DNA of 64,000 bases from Azospirillum lipoferum 4B (GCF_000283655.1 NC_016622.1:570501-634500); one strand, 5' to 3'. Counted from the first letter of the stretch, positions 45,385-54,112 are shown. Translations and numbers: made by a program. Notes: a model not told the origin generated them from the letters alone.

Positions 45385-46687
45385 CGTGTCGTCCCTGACC
45401 CGGGCCGGCTGGCTGCTTGCGCTGGCCGTCGTCGCTCTGGCGGTGCTGCTGGTCGTCGAGTTGCTGGATGCCGGCGGAGTCGCCTTGCGCGCCGGTCTCG
45501 CCTTGGCCGGTCTCGCCGCGCTGGGCGGGGCCGGTCTGTACCTGCGCCGCGCCGGCGCGGTGGTGCGGCAACTGACCGCAGTCAACCTTGCGGTCGCCGC
45601 CGGCGATTTCGAGGCGCGGGTGATCGGCATCCGCGAAGGCGGGGCGCTGGGCGAGCTGATGCACGCCACCAACGACGCCATCGACCGCACCGACGCCTTC
45701 GTCCGCGAGGCGACGGCCTCCATGCATGCGGTGTCGGAGCACAAATATTTCCGCCGGATCGTGCTGCGTGGCATGCAGGGCGGCTTCCTGCACGCCAGCC
45801 GCACCATCAACGCGGCGACAGAGAGCATTTCGCAGAAGGTCAAGGGCTTCGCCGGCGTCACCCAGCGCTTCGAGGGGCAGATTCAGAGCGTGTGCAGCGA
45901 GGTGGCCGACACCGCCCATCGGTTGGAGGTCTCCGCCCGCACCATGGAGACGGACGCGACCCAGGCGACCGGCAAGGCCTCGTCGGTCGCGGCCTCCGCG
46001 GCGCAGACCGGCAGCAATGTCGGCAGCGTCGCCGCCGCGACCGAGGAGCTGTCGGCCTCCATCGCCGAGATCGCCCGCCAGATCGGCGAGGTCGCCCATG
46101 TCGCCGAAACCGCGGCCGGCGAGGCCGAGCGGTCGAACGCGCTGGTCGCCACGCTGTCGGGTGCGGCGCGCACGGTCGGCGACGTCATCACCCTGATCAA
46201 CGACATCGCCAGCCAGACCAACCTCCTGGCGCTCAACGCCACCATCGAGGCGGCACGGGCGGGGGAGGCCGGCAAGGGCTTCGCCGTCGTCGCCCAGGAA
46301 GTGAAGAGGCTGGCCGATCAGACAGCCAAGGCCACCGGCGACATTGCCGCCCAGATTGCCGGCATCCAGTCCTCCACCGACGAGGCGGTGGACGCCATTG
46401 TCGGCATCGGCCGCACCATCACCTCGATCAACCGGATCGCCGCCGGCATCAGCGCCGGGATCGAGCAGCAGGGCTCCGCCGTGCGCGAGATCGTCGTCAA
46501 CATGGAACAGGCCGCCGCCGGCACCCGCGCCGTGTCCGACGATATCCGCGAGGTCACCGATGCCGCCGGCCGCACCAGCGGCACCGCGCATGAGGTGTTC
46601 GCCGCGTCCGAACGCATGGCGGCCGAAGCCGACCGGCTGACCCGCGAGGTCCAGCGTTTCCTCGACGAGATGAATCGCGTCGCCTGA
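45359..46687 (+). CDS. Chemoreceptor without periplasmic sensor, partner of PAS protein
   Basis: A 442-residue receptor. Two closely spaced hydrophobic helices at about 14-32 and 40-60 form a membrane hairpin with no external domain. A HAMP-like region ([20 protein letters not shown]) and a linker with [20 protein letters not shown] follow, then the signalling hairpin with tip [20 protein letters not shown]. Lacking its own sensor, it is probably driven by the PAS protein encoded just upstream, whose gene it overlaps by 26 bp. The membrane-hairpin plus HAMP layout is that of Aer. Confidence 0.9.
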   Translation: MTNSSSPSNVSSLTRAGWLLALAVVALAVLLVVELLDAGGVALRAGLALAGLAALGGAGLYLRRAGAVVRQLTAVNLAVAAGDFEARVIGIREGGALGELMHATNDAIDRTDAFVREATASMHAVSEHKYFRRIVLRGMQGGFLHASRTINAATESISQKVKGFAGVTQRFEGQIQSVCSEVADTAHRLEVSARTMETDATQATGKASSVAASAAQTGSNVGSVAAATEELSASIAEIARQIGEVAHVAETAAGEAERSNALVATLSGAARTVGDVITLINDIASQTNLLALNATIEAARAGEAGKGFAVVAQEVKRLADQTAKATGDIAAQIAGIQSSTDEAVDAIVGIGRTITSINRIAAGISAGIEQQGSAVREIVVNMEQAAAGTRAVSDDIREVTDAAGRTSGTAHEVFAASERMAAEADRLTREVQRFLDEMNRVA

Positions 46688-46830
46688 CGGCGTTTTCGCG
46701 CTGTGGTGATGCGCTTCGCATCAACTGCCCGGCGAATGTGCACAGCATGTGTATGGTATCCCGCAGTGCGGAATTGATCTGGCGTCTTTCCGCTCGCTGC
46801 GGACTTTTTATTGCGAATTTGGCGAGAAAT

Positions 46831-46852
46831 CATGTTACCAGTCGGCAACATG
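46831..46852. promoter_or_regulatory. 22-bp dyad upstream of the reversed chemoreceptor gene
   Basis: CATGTTACC and GGCAACATG, matching at eight of nine positions, flank AGTC. It lies in the 379-bp gap between two chemotaxis genes, about 195 bp upstream of the sigma54-like element; apart from these two sites I see nothing else in the gap. Confidence 0.3.
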
Positions 46853-47027
46853 ACGGACGTATGACTGCCGGTGCCGCGACCCGTTGAGCAACCGCAAGCC
46901 AGCCTGCCTTTTGTTTCAGCACCTTAACCGAACGACACTTCCGAAATATCCGGACCTTGCGTGTCGCGCGCGGCCAAGTGCCGCGGAAATCGGGAAGGGC
47001 AGGCGGCCCGTGGAGATCCGGTAACGG

Positions 47028-47044
47028 TTGGCACGGCTTTTGAT
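47028..47044 (+). promoter_or_regulatory. Candidate sigma54 (-24/-12) promoter
   Basis: TTGGCACGGCTTTTGAT has a perfect -24 element, correct spacing, and GA in place of GC at -12, the same variant as at the flagellin gene. Transcription would begin near 47054, just before the chemoreceptor-like gene. Confidence 0.45.
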
Positions 47045-47066
47045 GAAGGGGGAAACAGGGACGGTC

Positions 47067-48113
47067 ATGACGGGGGACAAGACGATGAGCATGGCGGGCA
47101 CCGATCTGTTCGAGCTGTCGCGGGGCGTGCTGGATGTTGCGTCGAAGAAGGTGTCCTTGATCGAGGACATCACCCGGCGCACCAAGATGCTGGCGATGAA
47201 CGCCCTGATCGAGGCGGCACGGGCGGGCGACGCCGGGCGCGGCTTTGCCGTCGTCGCCAACGAGGTGTCGGAGATCTCGACCCAGGTCAACAGCATCACC
47301 AAGGAACTGCGGTCGGAGATCGTCGCCCGCGTCGATCACCTGACCACCACCGGCAGCGCCATGGTGCAGGAGATGCACGGCAAGCGGCTGGCCGACCTGT
47401 CGCTGAACATGATCGAAATCATCGACCGCAACCTGTACGAACGCTCCTGCGACGTGCGCTGGTGGGCGACCGACAGCGCGGTGGTCGATTGCGCCGCCGA
47501 CCCGAGCGAGGAGGCCCGCCGCCATGCCTCGCGCCGGCTGGGTGTGATCCTGGAATCCTACACCGTCTATCTCGACCTCTGGATCGCCGACCGCAACGGC
47601 ACCGTCATCGCCAACGGCCGGCCCGACCGCTATCCCGGCGCCCGCGGCGCCAACGTGTCGGACGAGCCCTGGTTCCGCCAAGCGCTGGCCACCCGCAACG
47701 GCAGCGAGTTCACCGTCGGCGACGTCGCCCGCAACCGCGGCCTGGACGACCGTGTCGTCGCCACCTATGCCACCGCCATCCGCCGCGACGGCGAGGCTGA
47801 CGGCGAGGCCATCGGCGTGCTCGGCATCTTCTTCGACTGGGAGCCGCAGGCTGCCGCCGTGGTCGAGGGGGTGCGGCTGGAGGCCGGGGAGCGCGAGAAG
47901 TCGCGTTGCCTGCTGCTCGACGCCCGCCATCGGGTGATCGCCTCGTCCGACGGTCGCGGCCTGCTGACCGAGACGGTGCCGCTGCGCCGCAATGCCGGCT
48001 CCATGGGCCATTACATCGACGACAGGAACCGCATCGTCGGCTATGCCCTGACCCCCGGCTACGAGACCTACAAGGGGCTGGGCTGGTACGGCGTGATCAT
48101 TCAGGAGCGGTGA
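47067..48113 (+). CDS. Chemoreceptor-like protein with reversed order: short signalling hairpin, then C-terminal Cache domain
   Basis: A 348-residue protein without membrane helices. The N-terminal 100 residues carry a shortened receptor signalling hairpin with the tip KMLAMNALIEAARAGDAGRG followed by FAVVANEVSEISTQV. The rest is a Cache-type sensor: YLDLWIADRNGTVIANGRPD, then SDEPWFRQALATRNGSEFTV, DRVVATYATAIRR and AIGVLGIFFDWEPQA. In typical receptors the Cache domain is N-terminal and periplasmic; here it follows the signalling part and should be cytoplasmic. ATG 47085 with GGGGGA upstream is an alternative start; both lie downstream of the sigma54-like promoter. Confidence 0.85.
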   Translation: MTGDKTMSMAGTDLFELSRGVLDVASKKVSLIEDITRRTKMLAMNALIEAARAGDAGRGFAVVANEVSEISTQVNSITKELRSEIVARVDHLTTTGSAMVQEMHGKRLADLSLNMIEIIDRNLYERSCDVRWWATDSAVVDCAADPSEEARRHASRRLGVILESYTVYLDLWIADRNGTVIANGRPDRYPGARGANVSDEPWFRQALATRNGSEFTVGDVARNRGLDDRVVATYATAIRRDGEADGEAIGVLGIFFDWEPQAAAVVEGVRLEAGEREKSRCLLLDARHRVIASSDGRGLLTETVPLRRNAGSMGHYIDDRNRIVGYALTPGYETYKGLGWYGVIIQER

Positions 48114-48148
48114 AGCGGGGGTAGCCTTCACTGTCGCATTCACGGACG

Positions 48149-48171
48149 GGGCCGGGATACACTCCCGGCCC
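48149..48171 (+). terminator. Probable terminator after the reversed chemoreceptor gene
   Basis: A perfect 9-bp stem, GGGCCGGGA with TCCCGGCCC, and a 5-base loop are followed by TGTTCCGTTT. It lies 36 bp after the stop and 25 bp before the next gene. Confidence 0.55.
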
Positions 48172-48195
48172 TGTTCCGTTTCGGGGTTCGCGATC

Positions 48196-49188
48196 ATGTC
48201 CGCCCAACAGCTGACCGTCCGTCGGGAGAATTTCCCGATCCGCGGATCCTTCCGCATCTCGCGCGGGGCCAAGACCGAAGCCGCGGTGGTGGTGGCGGAG
48301 GTGACCGACGGCCCGCACCGCGGCCGCGGCGAATGCGTGCCCTACGCCCGCTATGGCGAGAGCGTGGAGGGAGTCGTCGCCGCGCTGGAGGCGATGGCCG
48401 AGGCGGTCGCTGCCGGGCTCGATCGCGACTCGCTGTCCCGGCTGATGCCGCCGGGGGCGGCCCGCAATGCGCTGGACTGTGCCCTGTGGGACCTGGAGGC
48501 CAAGCGCAGCGGTGTGCCGGCCTGGAAACTCGCCGGGCTGGCCGAGCCGCCGGGGCCGCTGGTCACCTGCTACACGCTGAGCGTCGACGAGCCCGAGGCG
48601 ATGGCCGCCGCAGCGCGGGAGCGGGCGCTGCGCCACCCTCTGCTGAAGATGAAACTGACGGGGGAGGGCGACCTCGACCGTGTCCGCGCCGTCCGCGCCG
48701 CCGCTCCCGCTGCGCGGCTGGTGGTGGACGCCAATGAAGGCTGGACGCTGGACCAGTTGCACCGCTTCGCCCCGGTGCTGGCCGGACTCGGCGTCGAGAT
48801 GATCGAGCAACCGCTGCCAGCCGGCCAGGACGAGGCCCTGCGCGGAGTCGCCTGCCCGGTGCCGCTGGGTGCCGACGAATCCTGCCACGGGCTGGAGTCG
48901 CTGGACCGTCTGCGTGGGCTTTATCAGGTGGTGAACGTCAAGCTGGACAAGACCGGCGGCCTGACGGAGGCGCTGGCGATGACCCGCGCCGCCCATGCCA
49001 CGGGGTTCGAGGTGATGGTCGGCTGCATGGTCGCGACGTCGCTGGCGATGGCGCCGGCGATCCTGGTCGGGCAGGGCGCGCGCTACGTCGATCTGGACGG
49101 CCCGCTGCTGCTGGCCCGCGACCGCGAGCCGGGGCTGCACTATGACGGCGCGGTGGTCCAGCCGCCGGTGGCGGAGTTGTGGGGGTAG
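48196..49188 (+). CDS. Dipeptide epimerase (L-Ala-D/L-Glu epimerase-like, enolase superfamily)
   Basis: This 330-residue enzyme has the enolase-superfamily catalytic set: the K-x-K motif in LLKMKLTGEGD, metal ligands in VVDANEGWTL, MIEQPLP and GADESCHG, and the second lysine in NVKLDKTGGLTEAL. The FPIRGSFRISRGAKTEAAVV capping-domain start matches AEE-type dipeptide epimerases, which act on murein peptides during recycling. The dipeptide specificity is not certain from the sequence. Confidence 0.9.
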   Translation: MSAQQLTVRRENFPIRGSFRISRGAKTEAAVVVAEVTDGPHRGRGECVPYARYGESVEGVVAALEAMAEAVAAGLDRDSLSRLMPPGAARNALDCALWDLEAKRSGVPAWKLAGLAEPPGPLVTCYTLSVDEPEAMAAAARERALRHPLLKMKLTGEGDLDRVRAVRAAAPAARLVVDANEGWTLDQLHRFAPVLAGLGVEMIEQPLPAGQDEALRGVACPVPLGADESCHGLESLDRLRGLYQVVNVKLDKTGGLTEALAMTRAAHATGFEVMVGCMVATSLAMAPAILVGQGARYVDLDGPLLLARDREPGLHYDGAVVQPPVAELWG

Positions 49189-49209
49189 GGTTAGGTGTCG
49201 GCTTCGATT

Positions 49210-49375
49210 GCCCCCACCTAACCTCCCCCGCTCTCAGCGGACCTATGGTCCGCCTGCCGCGTCAGCACAAAGCTCTGCTTTGTGCGAGAGCTGTGCGGGG
49301 CAGGGACTGCCGCCGCCTTCCCGATCAAGCACTTGTCCCCTCCCCCGCCCAGCGGGGGAGGGTTAGGGTGGGGGC
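49210..49375. repeat. Palindromic intergenic repeat, copy 4
   Basis: An element of about 165 bp begins GCCCCCACCTAACC and ends in a near-inverted GGTTAGGGTGGGGGC. Its core, about 49238-49305, is the reverse complement of the core of copy 3, including the palindromes built on GGACC-TAT-GGTCC and GCACAAAGC-GCTTTGTGC. Confidence 0.8.
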
Positions 49376-49403
49376 CAGTTCCCAGCTGTAGAAATGCTCC
49401 CCC

Positions 49404-49814
49404 TCACGCCCCCTGCACATAAGGCGGCGGCGGTGTCCCCACCGAGGCCGGCACATAGGGGGCGTCGGCGATGCCGTTGACCTTCGCGGCCATGATGAAG
49501 TCGTTCTCGTGCAGGCCCTTGATCTTGTGGGTCCAGAAGGCGACCCGGCAGTGGCCCCAGCCGAAGCGGATTTCGGCATGGTGGCCTTCGGCCTCGCACA
49601 GGTTGCCCACCTGATTGGCGAAGGCCTGGGCCTGGGCAAAGTCGGGGAAGGTGAAGTCGCGCTCGATGCGGTCGGGGTCTTCCTTCAGGACCCAGCCCGG
49701 CACCTGCACCAGATAGGAGGCGGCCATCGCGCGGTCCATCGGCGGTATTCCGCCGCGGCAGGGCTCGCAGGTCTTGCCGGCCAGTTCCTGTGTCGCCGGT
49801 GCTTGCGGTGTCAT
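49404..49814 (-). CDS. 4a-hydroxytetrahydrobiopterin dehydratase (pterin-4a-carbinolamine dehydratase)
   Basis: This 136-residue protein matches the PhhB/PCD fold: GWVLKEDPDRIERDFTFPDF, CEAEGHHAEIRFGWGHCRVA with the catalytic His pair, and FWTHKIKGLHENDFIMAAKV. It regenerates the pterin cofactor of aromatic hydroxylases; in bacteria some act in cofactor synthesis. An N-terminal C-x-x-C (CEPCRGG) before the domain is common in this branch. The start gives MTPQAPATQ; longer readings run into the divergent gene's leader. Confidence 0.9.
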   Translation of the reverse strand: MTPQAPATQELAGKTCEPCRGGIPPMDRAMAASYLVQVPGWVLKEDPDRIERDFTFPDFAQAQAFANQVGNLCEAEGHHAEIRFGWGHCRVAFWTHKIKGLHENDFIMAAKVNGIADAPYVPASVGTPPPPYVQGA

Positions 49815-49968
49815 CCCGGTCTCTCCCTTGTTTGTGGGTTGGGCTTGTTTGTAGGGTGGGCGGTCTGGGCTGGACCCTGACCGTCTACAAGCTTGGGATC
49901 GGGCCTGCGCTTCGGCAAGCCCGGCGCCCCGACTGAGCCCATTTGACAGGATTTCCGGAAGCGACCCG

Positions 49969-50574
49969 ATGACCGACCTGCGCACCGACATGCCCTTCGC
50001 CGATTACCAGTACCCGACCAAGCCGGTCGACGGGCCGCGGCTCGCCATCGTCGGCGAGGCGCCGGGGGCGGAGGAGGCCCGGCAGGGCACGCCCTTCGTC
50101 GGGCGCAGCGGCAGGCTGCTGGACGAATCGCTGGCCGCCGTGGGGATCGAGCGGGCGGAATGCCTGGTCGCCAACGTCTTCCGCTATCAGCCGCCCGGCA
50201 ACAAGGTGGGGCATTTCTTCGCCTCGCGCGCCCGCGCCCGCAGGGAGGGGCGGGAGATCGACGAGAGCTGGGGCGCCTTCGGCACGTCGGACCGGCTGCT
50301 CGCCGAATTCGCCGGCGAGATCGAGCATCTGCGCGCCACTCTGGCCGAGTATCGCCCGTCGGTGATCGTGGCGCTGGGGCGGACGCCGACCTGGGCGCTG
50401 ACCGGAGAGAACGGCATCCTGCAGCTGCGCGGCAAGCTGCTGCCCTGCCGGCTGCTGGAGGGGGTGGAGGTGGTGCCGACCTTCCACCCCAGCTACCTGC
50501 TGCGCGGCCAGCTGGTGGAACAGCCGACCTTCCTGGCCGACCTGCGGCTGGCCGTGTCCCGCCTCACGCGTTAG
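49969..50574 (+). CDS. Uracil-DNA glycosylase superfamily protein
   Basis: This 201-residue protein has the superfamily motifs AIVGEAPGAEEARQGTPFVG (motif A, with GRSGRLLD after it) and VVPTFHPSYLLR (motif B). The VANVFRYQPPGNK segment matches family 4-like enzymes. The four cysteines that bind the [4Fe-4S] cluster in families 4 and 5 are not present (only isolated Cys in AECLVA and LPCRLL), so it may be a cluster-free branch. Its end overlaps the convergent methyltransferase stop by 11 bp. Confidence 0.87.
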   Translation: MTDLRTDMPFADYQYPTKPVDGPRLAIVGEAPGAEEARQGTPFVGRSGRLLDESLAAVGIERAECLVANVFRYQPPGNKVGHFFASRARARREGREIDESWGAFGTSDRLLAEFAGEIEHLRATLAEYRPSVIVALGRTPTWALTGENGILQLRGKLLPCRLLEGVEVVPTFHPSYLLRGQLVEQPTFLADLRLAVSRLTR

Positions 50575-51223
50575 CCAACAGGCGCCAGATCGCCGTTTCG
50601 CGCGCCTCGCGGTCCTCCAGCTCCAGCGATGTCGGGACGGTGTAGCTCGCCACCTTCTCGACTCCGCCGGCGGGGAAGTAAGCGCGGCCGGGATCGCCCA
50701 GCAGGACCAGCGTTCCGGTCGTCGCGATCTCGCGCAGCCATGCCGTCACCCGCTCGGCCATCGGCTTCTCGTAACAGACGTCGCCGGCCAGCACGACGTC
50801 GATGCCCGGCAGGGGCCGGCCGACAAGATCGGCGCTGACCGCCTTGACCTCCACCCCATTGGCCTCGGCGTTCAGCGCGATGGCGGCCAGCGAGAAGCGG
50901 TCGATGTCGCAGCACTGGACGCGCGCCGCCCCGGCCTTCATTGCGGCGATGCCGACCAGCCCGGTGCCTGCGGCAAAATCGAGCACCGACCTGCCGGCCA
51001 CCAGTTCCGGCCGGTCCAGCAACAGCCGTGCCACAGCTTGCCCACCCGGCCAAGCGAAAGCCCAGTATGGCGGTGGCAAATTCGTGGCGGCCAAGGTCTC
51101 CTCCGTCGCTTGCCAGAGGGGCGTGACCTCGGTCGCAAGATGAAGCTGGATTTCCGGCAACAGCGGTGTGGTCGTCAGCGCCGTGTTGTCGCGGACGAAA
51201 TCTTGCGGAGATGCGTTGTTCAT
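50564..51223 (-). CDS. Class I methyltransferase, EtfB-lysine/PrmA-like
   Basis: This 219-residue methyltransferase has the SAM motif VLDFAAGTGLVGIAAMKAG and the acidic CDIDRFSLAAIALNAEANG. The VLAGDVCYEKPMAERVTAWL segment is characteristic of the ETFBKMT branch, which methylates electron-transfer flavoprotein beta; PrmA and VCPKMT enzymes are related. PPPYWAFAWPGGQAVARLLL is the family's substrate-side signature. Target protein inferred from family only. Confidence 0.85.
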   Translation of the reverse strand: MNNASPQDFVRDNTALTTTPLLPEIQLHLATEVTPLWQATEETLAATNLPPPYWAFAWPGGQAVARLLLDRPELVAGRSVLDFAAGTGLVGIAAMKAGAARVQCCDIDRFSLAAIALNAEANGVEVKAVSADLVGRPLPGIDVVLAGDVCYEKPMAERVTAWLREIATTGTLVLLGDPGRAYFPAGGVEKVASYTVPTSLELEDREARETAIWRLLANA

Positions 51224-51365
51224 ACGAGGCTTCCCAAGGGACTCCGCTGTTGGAGGGATGAAAGACGGTGGCTTATGAATGTTACATAATTCAAACGGTG
51301 TAGACACAGCTGCGAACCCGTGTTACCCGTTCTTGCCAGGGGAAAACAGAGGGATTGGGGGAGTC

Positions 51366-52208
51366 ATGCGGCAGAGGGGAACCGCCATCGGCCTTTCGCT
51401 TGCGGCTTTGATCGCGCTGAGCCCCCTTACCGTGTCGACGGCTGCCGCACAAGACGGCGATTGCGTCCGCACCGTCCGCTCCATTTCCGATTTCACGATC
51501 CGCGGCGACGCCTGGACCTGGTGGGACCATGCCGCCGGCCAGTATGACCGCGACCATCGCCCCGCCGTCGGCTCCGTCCTCGTCTTCAAGCGCACCGGCC
51601 ATATGCGCCGTGGCCATGTCTCGCTGGTCAGCGCGGTGATCGACCGCCGCACCATCGAGGTCGACCACAGCTGGATCGATGGCGACGGGCTGCGCCGCGG
51701 CATGCGGGTGGTCGATGTTTCCCGCAACAACGACTGGTCCGCCGTCCGCGTCTGGCACGAGCCGACCGACCAGATGGGCCTGCGCGTCTACGCCGCCTAC
51801 GGCTTCATCATGCCGGAAGGCGAAGAGGCCCCGCGTGGCGGCCGGATGCTGGATGCTGGCGACCGCGGTATGGACCAGGGTTTCAGCAGCAGCCCGCGCG
51901 GCCGTGCCAAGGCCAATGGCCCGCGCATGATGGAAGCGTCGCTGCACCCGCAGAAGGGCCATAGCGTCTCGGTTCCCGGCCGCAAGCCGCAGAGCCTGCC
52001 GGCCACCGCCGTCGCCTCCCACGCCAAACCGCAGCGCATGGATGTGGCCGTGCTTCCGCTCCGCAAGCCGGGTGCCGCGCATGCCGCCCCGGCCCACGTC
52101 ACCGTCGCCGAGGTTTCGGCTCCCGGCAGCCGCCGCACCGTCGCCCCCGGCCGGAAGCCCGGTTCGACCAGCTCCGTCGCCCAGTTGGCCGACTCCAACG
52201 AGCGCTGA
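51366..52208 (+). CDS. Exported CHAP-domain protein
   Basis: This 280-residue protein has a signal peptide (AIGLSLAALIALSPLTVSTAAAQ). The CHAP amidase/peptidase domain follows at once: nucleophile Cys33 in DGDCVRTVRSISDF, IRGDAWTWWDHAAGQYDRDH, His84 in RRGHVSLVSAV, and EVDHSWIDG. CHAP enzymes cut peptidoglycan. The C-terminal 130 residues are low-complexity and rich in Pro, Ala, Arg and Lys (repeated PGRKP units), perhaps cell-wall binding. The start follows GGGGGAG. Confidence 0.88.
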   Translation: MRQRGTAIGLSLAALIALSPLTVSTAAAQDGDCVRTVRSISDFTIRGDAWTWWDHAAGQYDRDHRPAVGSVLVFKRTGHMRRGHVSLVSAVIDRRTIEVDHSWIDGDGLRRGMRVVDVSRNNDWSAVRVWHEPTDQMGLRVYAAYGFIMPEGEEAPRGGRMLDAGDRGMDQGFSSSPRGRAKANGPRMMEASLHPQKGHSVSVPGRKPQSLPATAVASHAKPQRMDVAVLPLRKPGAAHAAPAHVTVAEVSAPGSRRTVAPGRKPGSTSSVAQLADSNER

Positions 52209-52282
52209 GCGGGGCAGGTTCCAGGGTTTCAGGAAGGGCGGGGCTTTGCTCCGCTCTTTTTGTTTGTAGGGGTGTGATCCAT

Positions 52283-52411
52283 GCTTCGATTGCCCCCTCC
52301 CCAACCCTCCCCCGCTTCGCGGGAGAGGGGGCAAGTGCCTGCGCGGTAAAGCGGCGGCAGTCCCCTCCACCGCCGGAGGCGGGGGAGGGATAGGGAGGGG
52401 GCAATCGAAGC
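52283..52411. repeat. Palindromic intergenic repeat, copy 5, with 19-bp terminal inverted repeats
   Basis: GCTTCGATTGCCCCCTCCC at 52283-52301 is repeated perfectly inverted at 52393-52411, and the complementarity continues inward with few mismatches. It fills most of the gap between the CHAP gene and convergent ubiA, ending 13 bp from the ubiA stop. Confidence 0.88.
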
Positions 52412-52423
52412 CTGCACCTTCCC

Positions 52424-53371
52424 CTAAATCTTCCCTGCCAGGATCGCCGCCAGAACCAGCCAGCCGAACCAGCGGTTGGACTTGAACTTTTCAAGGCAGT
52501 CGCCCTGATCGTCCGGCCGCCATGTCGCCACCTGCCAGGCCAGCTGCAGCGCCGCCAGCGACAGCACCGGCAGGAACAGGCCGCCCAGACCGGCCAGACG
52601 GCCGGCGATGCCGATGCCGACATAGGTCAGGGTGTAGAAGCCGTAGATCCAGATCTTGCTCTGGTCGCCCAGGCGGAGCGCGGTGGACTTCACGCCGATG
52701 CGGGCGTCGTCCTCCTTGTCCTGGTGGGCGTAGATGGTGTCGTAGCCCAGCGTCCACGCGATGCCCGTCACATAGAGCGCCACCGCCGGCCAGCCGACGT
52801 CATTCTGCACCGCGGCCCAGCCCATCAGGGCGCCCCAGTTGAAGGTCAGCCCCAGGAAGGCCTGCGGCCACCAGGTGATGCGCTTCATCAGCGGATAGGT
52901 GAAGACCAGCGCCAGCGACAGCACGCCCAGCCCGATGGCCGTCATCCCCAACTGCAGCAACACCAGCAGCGATACCAGCAGCTGAAGCACCAGAAACGCC
53001 AGCGCCTGACGCACCGACACCTGCCCCGACGGAATCGGGCGCGAGCGGGTGCGCTCCACCATCGCGTCGAACTTGCGGTCGAGGATGTCGTTGACGGTGC
53101 AGCCGGCGCCGCGCATCAGCACCGCGCCGATTCCGAACAGCGCCATCAACCAGAGCAGCGCCGGCCAGTCGCGGAAGGGTTGCGGCGTCGCCAGCGCCAC
53201 GCTCCACCAGCAGGGGAACAGCAGCAGCCATGTCCCGATGGGACGGTCCAGCCGCGCCAGCGTGACGTAGGGGCGCAAGCCGGCCGGCACGCGGCGGGCG
53301 AGCCACCCGTCCTGACGGATGTCGGTGAAGCCGGAGTCGGGAAGAGTGGGACCGGTGGACGCGGTGGGCAT
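52424..53371 (-). CDS. ubiA: 4-hydroxybenzoate polyprenyltransferase UbiA
   Basis: This 315-residue membrane enzyme attaches the polyprenyl tail to 4-hydroxybenzoate in ubiquinone synthesis. The first Asp-rich motif is NDILDRKFD preceded by GAGCTV; the second is AHQDKEDD in YDTIYAHQDKEDDARIGVKS. About eight hydrophobic segments are evident, and LDRPIGTWLLLFPCWWSVAL is typical of bacterial UbiA. It is a single-gene unit here. Confidence 0.95.
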   Translation of the reverse strand: MPTASTGPTLPDSGFTDIRQDGWLARRVPAGLRPYVTLARLDRPIGTWLLLFPCWWSVALATPQPFRDWPALLWLMALFGIGAVLMRGAGCTVNDILDRKFDAMVERTRSRPIPSGQVSVRQALAFLVLQLLVSLLVLLQLGMTAIGLGVLSLALVFTYPLMKRITWWPQAFLGLTFNWGALMGWAAVQNDVGWPAVALYVTGIAWTLGYDTIYAHQDKEDDARIGVKSTALRLGDQSKIWIYGFYTLTYVGIGIAGRLAGLGGLFLPVLSLAALQLAWQVATWRPDDQGDCLEKFKSNRWFGWLVLAAILAGKI

Positions 53372-53546
53372 GACGGCGGCGTTCCCGCTGTGCTATGGAG
53401 ATGACTGAACAGGCAATCAGCGCGAAGGTATCGGGCAGCCGCCCAGGCGGCAAGCACGCTGCCGTGGCCGGGTGCGAAGTGGGTGCGGCGAAAGGCCCGG
53501 GCCGACGCTATGGGAAATGGCAGGTCGGGACTTGCACGCGCCAAAA

Positions 53547-53575
53547 TTGCACCGATACTGTTTATTCGTTATAAC
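53547..53575 (+). promoter_or_regulatory. Sigma70 promoter of lone receiver gene
   Basis: TTGCAC and TATAAC are separated by exactly 17 bp, about 20 bp before the receiver gene's ATG. The surrounding 30 bp are AT-rich compared with the neighbourhood. Confidence 0.6.
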
Positions 53576-53596
53576 CTCAGCGGTCTGCTATCTTAA

Positions 53597-53986
53597 ATGG
53601 ACGTGAACGCAACACCGGACCGTTTCGCCGTCGTCATCGACGACGAGTCGATCATTCTGGCCGGGATGGAGATCATGCTGGACACCTGGGGCTACCGGGT
53701 GCTGGCCGCCGAGGATGTGGAAACCGTCCTGGCGAAACTGCCGGGACATCCGGTTCCGGACGTGATCCTGTCCGATTACCGGCTGCGCGACGGCTGGTCG
53801 GGCATCACCGCCGTTCGCGCGGTGCGCGAGGCCTGCGGCGCTGACATTCCCGCCATCATCCTGACCGGCGACACCGGTGCCGAGCTGATGGCCGCCGCCA
53901 AGGCCGAACAGGTGCGCATCCTGCACAAGCCCGTCCAGCCCAACGACCTGCGCCGCCAGATCGAGGCCCTGATCGCCCCGGCGTGA
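53597..53986 (+). CDS. Stand-alone response regulator receiver protein
   Basis: This 129-residue protein is a single receiver domain: acidic pair Asp15-Asp16, phosphoacceptor Asp60 in VILSDYRLRDGW, Thr90 in AIILTGDTG, and Lys111 in LHKPVQP. The YRLRDG and HKPVQP context resembles receivers at the C-terminus of hybrid kinases rather than CheY. No kinase gene is adjacent; an orphan membrane kinase without a receiver lies 21 kb away. The leader is very short, under 20 bases. Confidence 0.9.
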   Translation: MDVNATPDRFAVVIDDESIILAGMEIMLDTWGYRVLAAEDVETVLAKLPGHPVPDVILSDYRLRDGWSGITAVRAVREACGADIPAIILTGDTGAELMAAAKAEQVRILHKPVQPNDLRRQIEALIAPA

Positions 53987-54112
53987 TCCTGCGGGCCGCG
54001 CGGCGCCATCGGCCTTCCACGCACCGCTCCTGCGCGTCGCCGTTGTCTCTGATGTGCTGACTTGCACGCCCGCAGCCGGCTATAGTCGGCGCGCCCCGCG
54101 GAGATGACAGCC

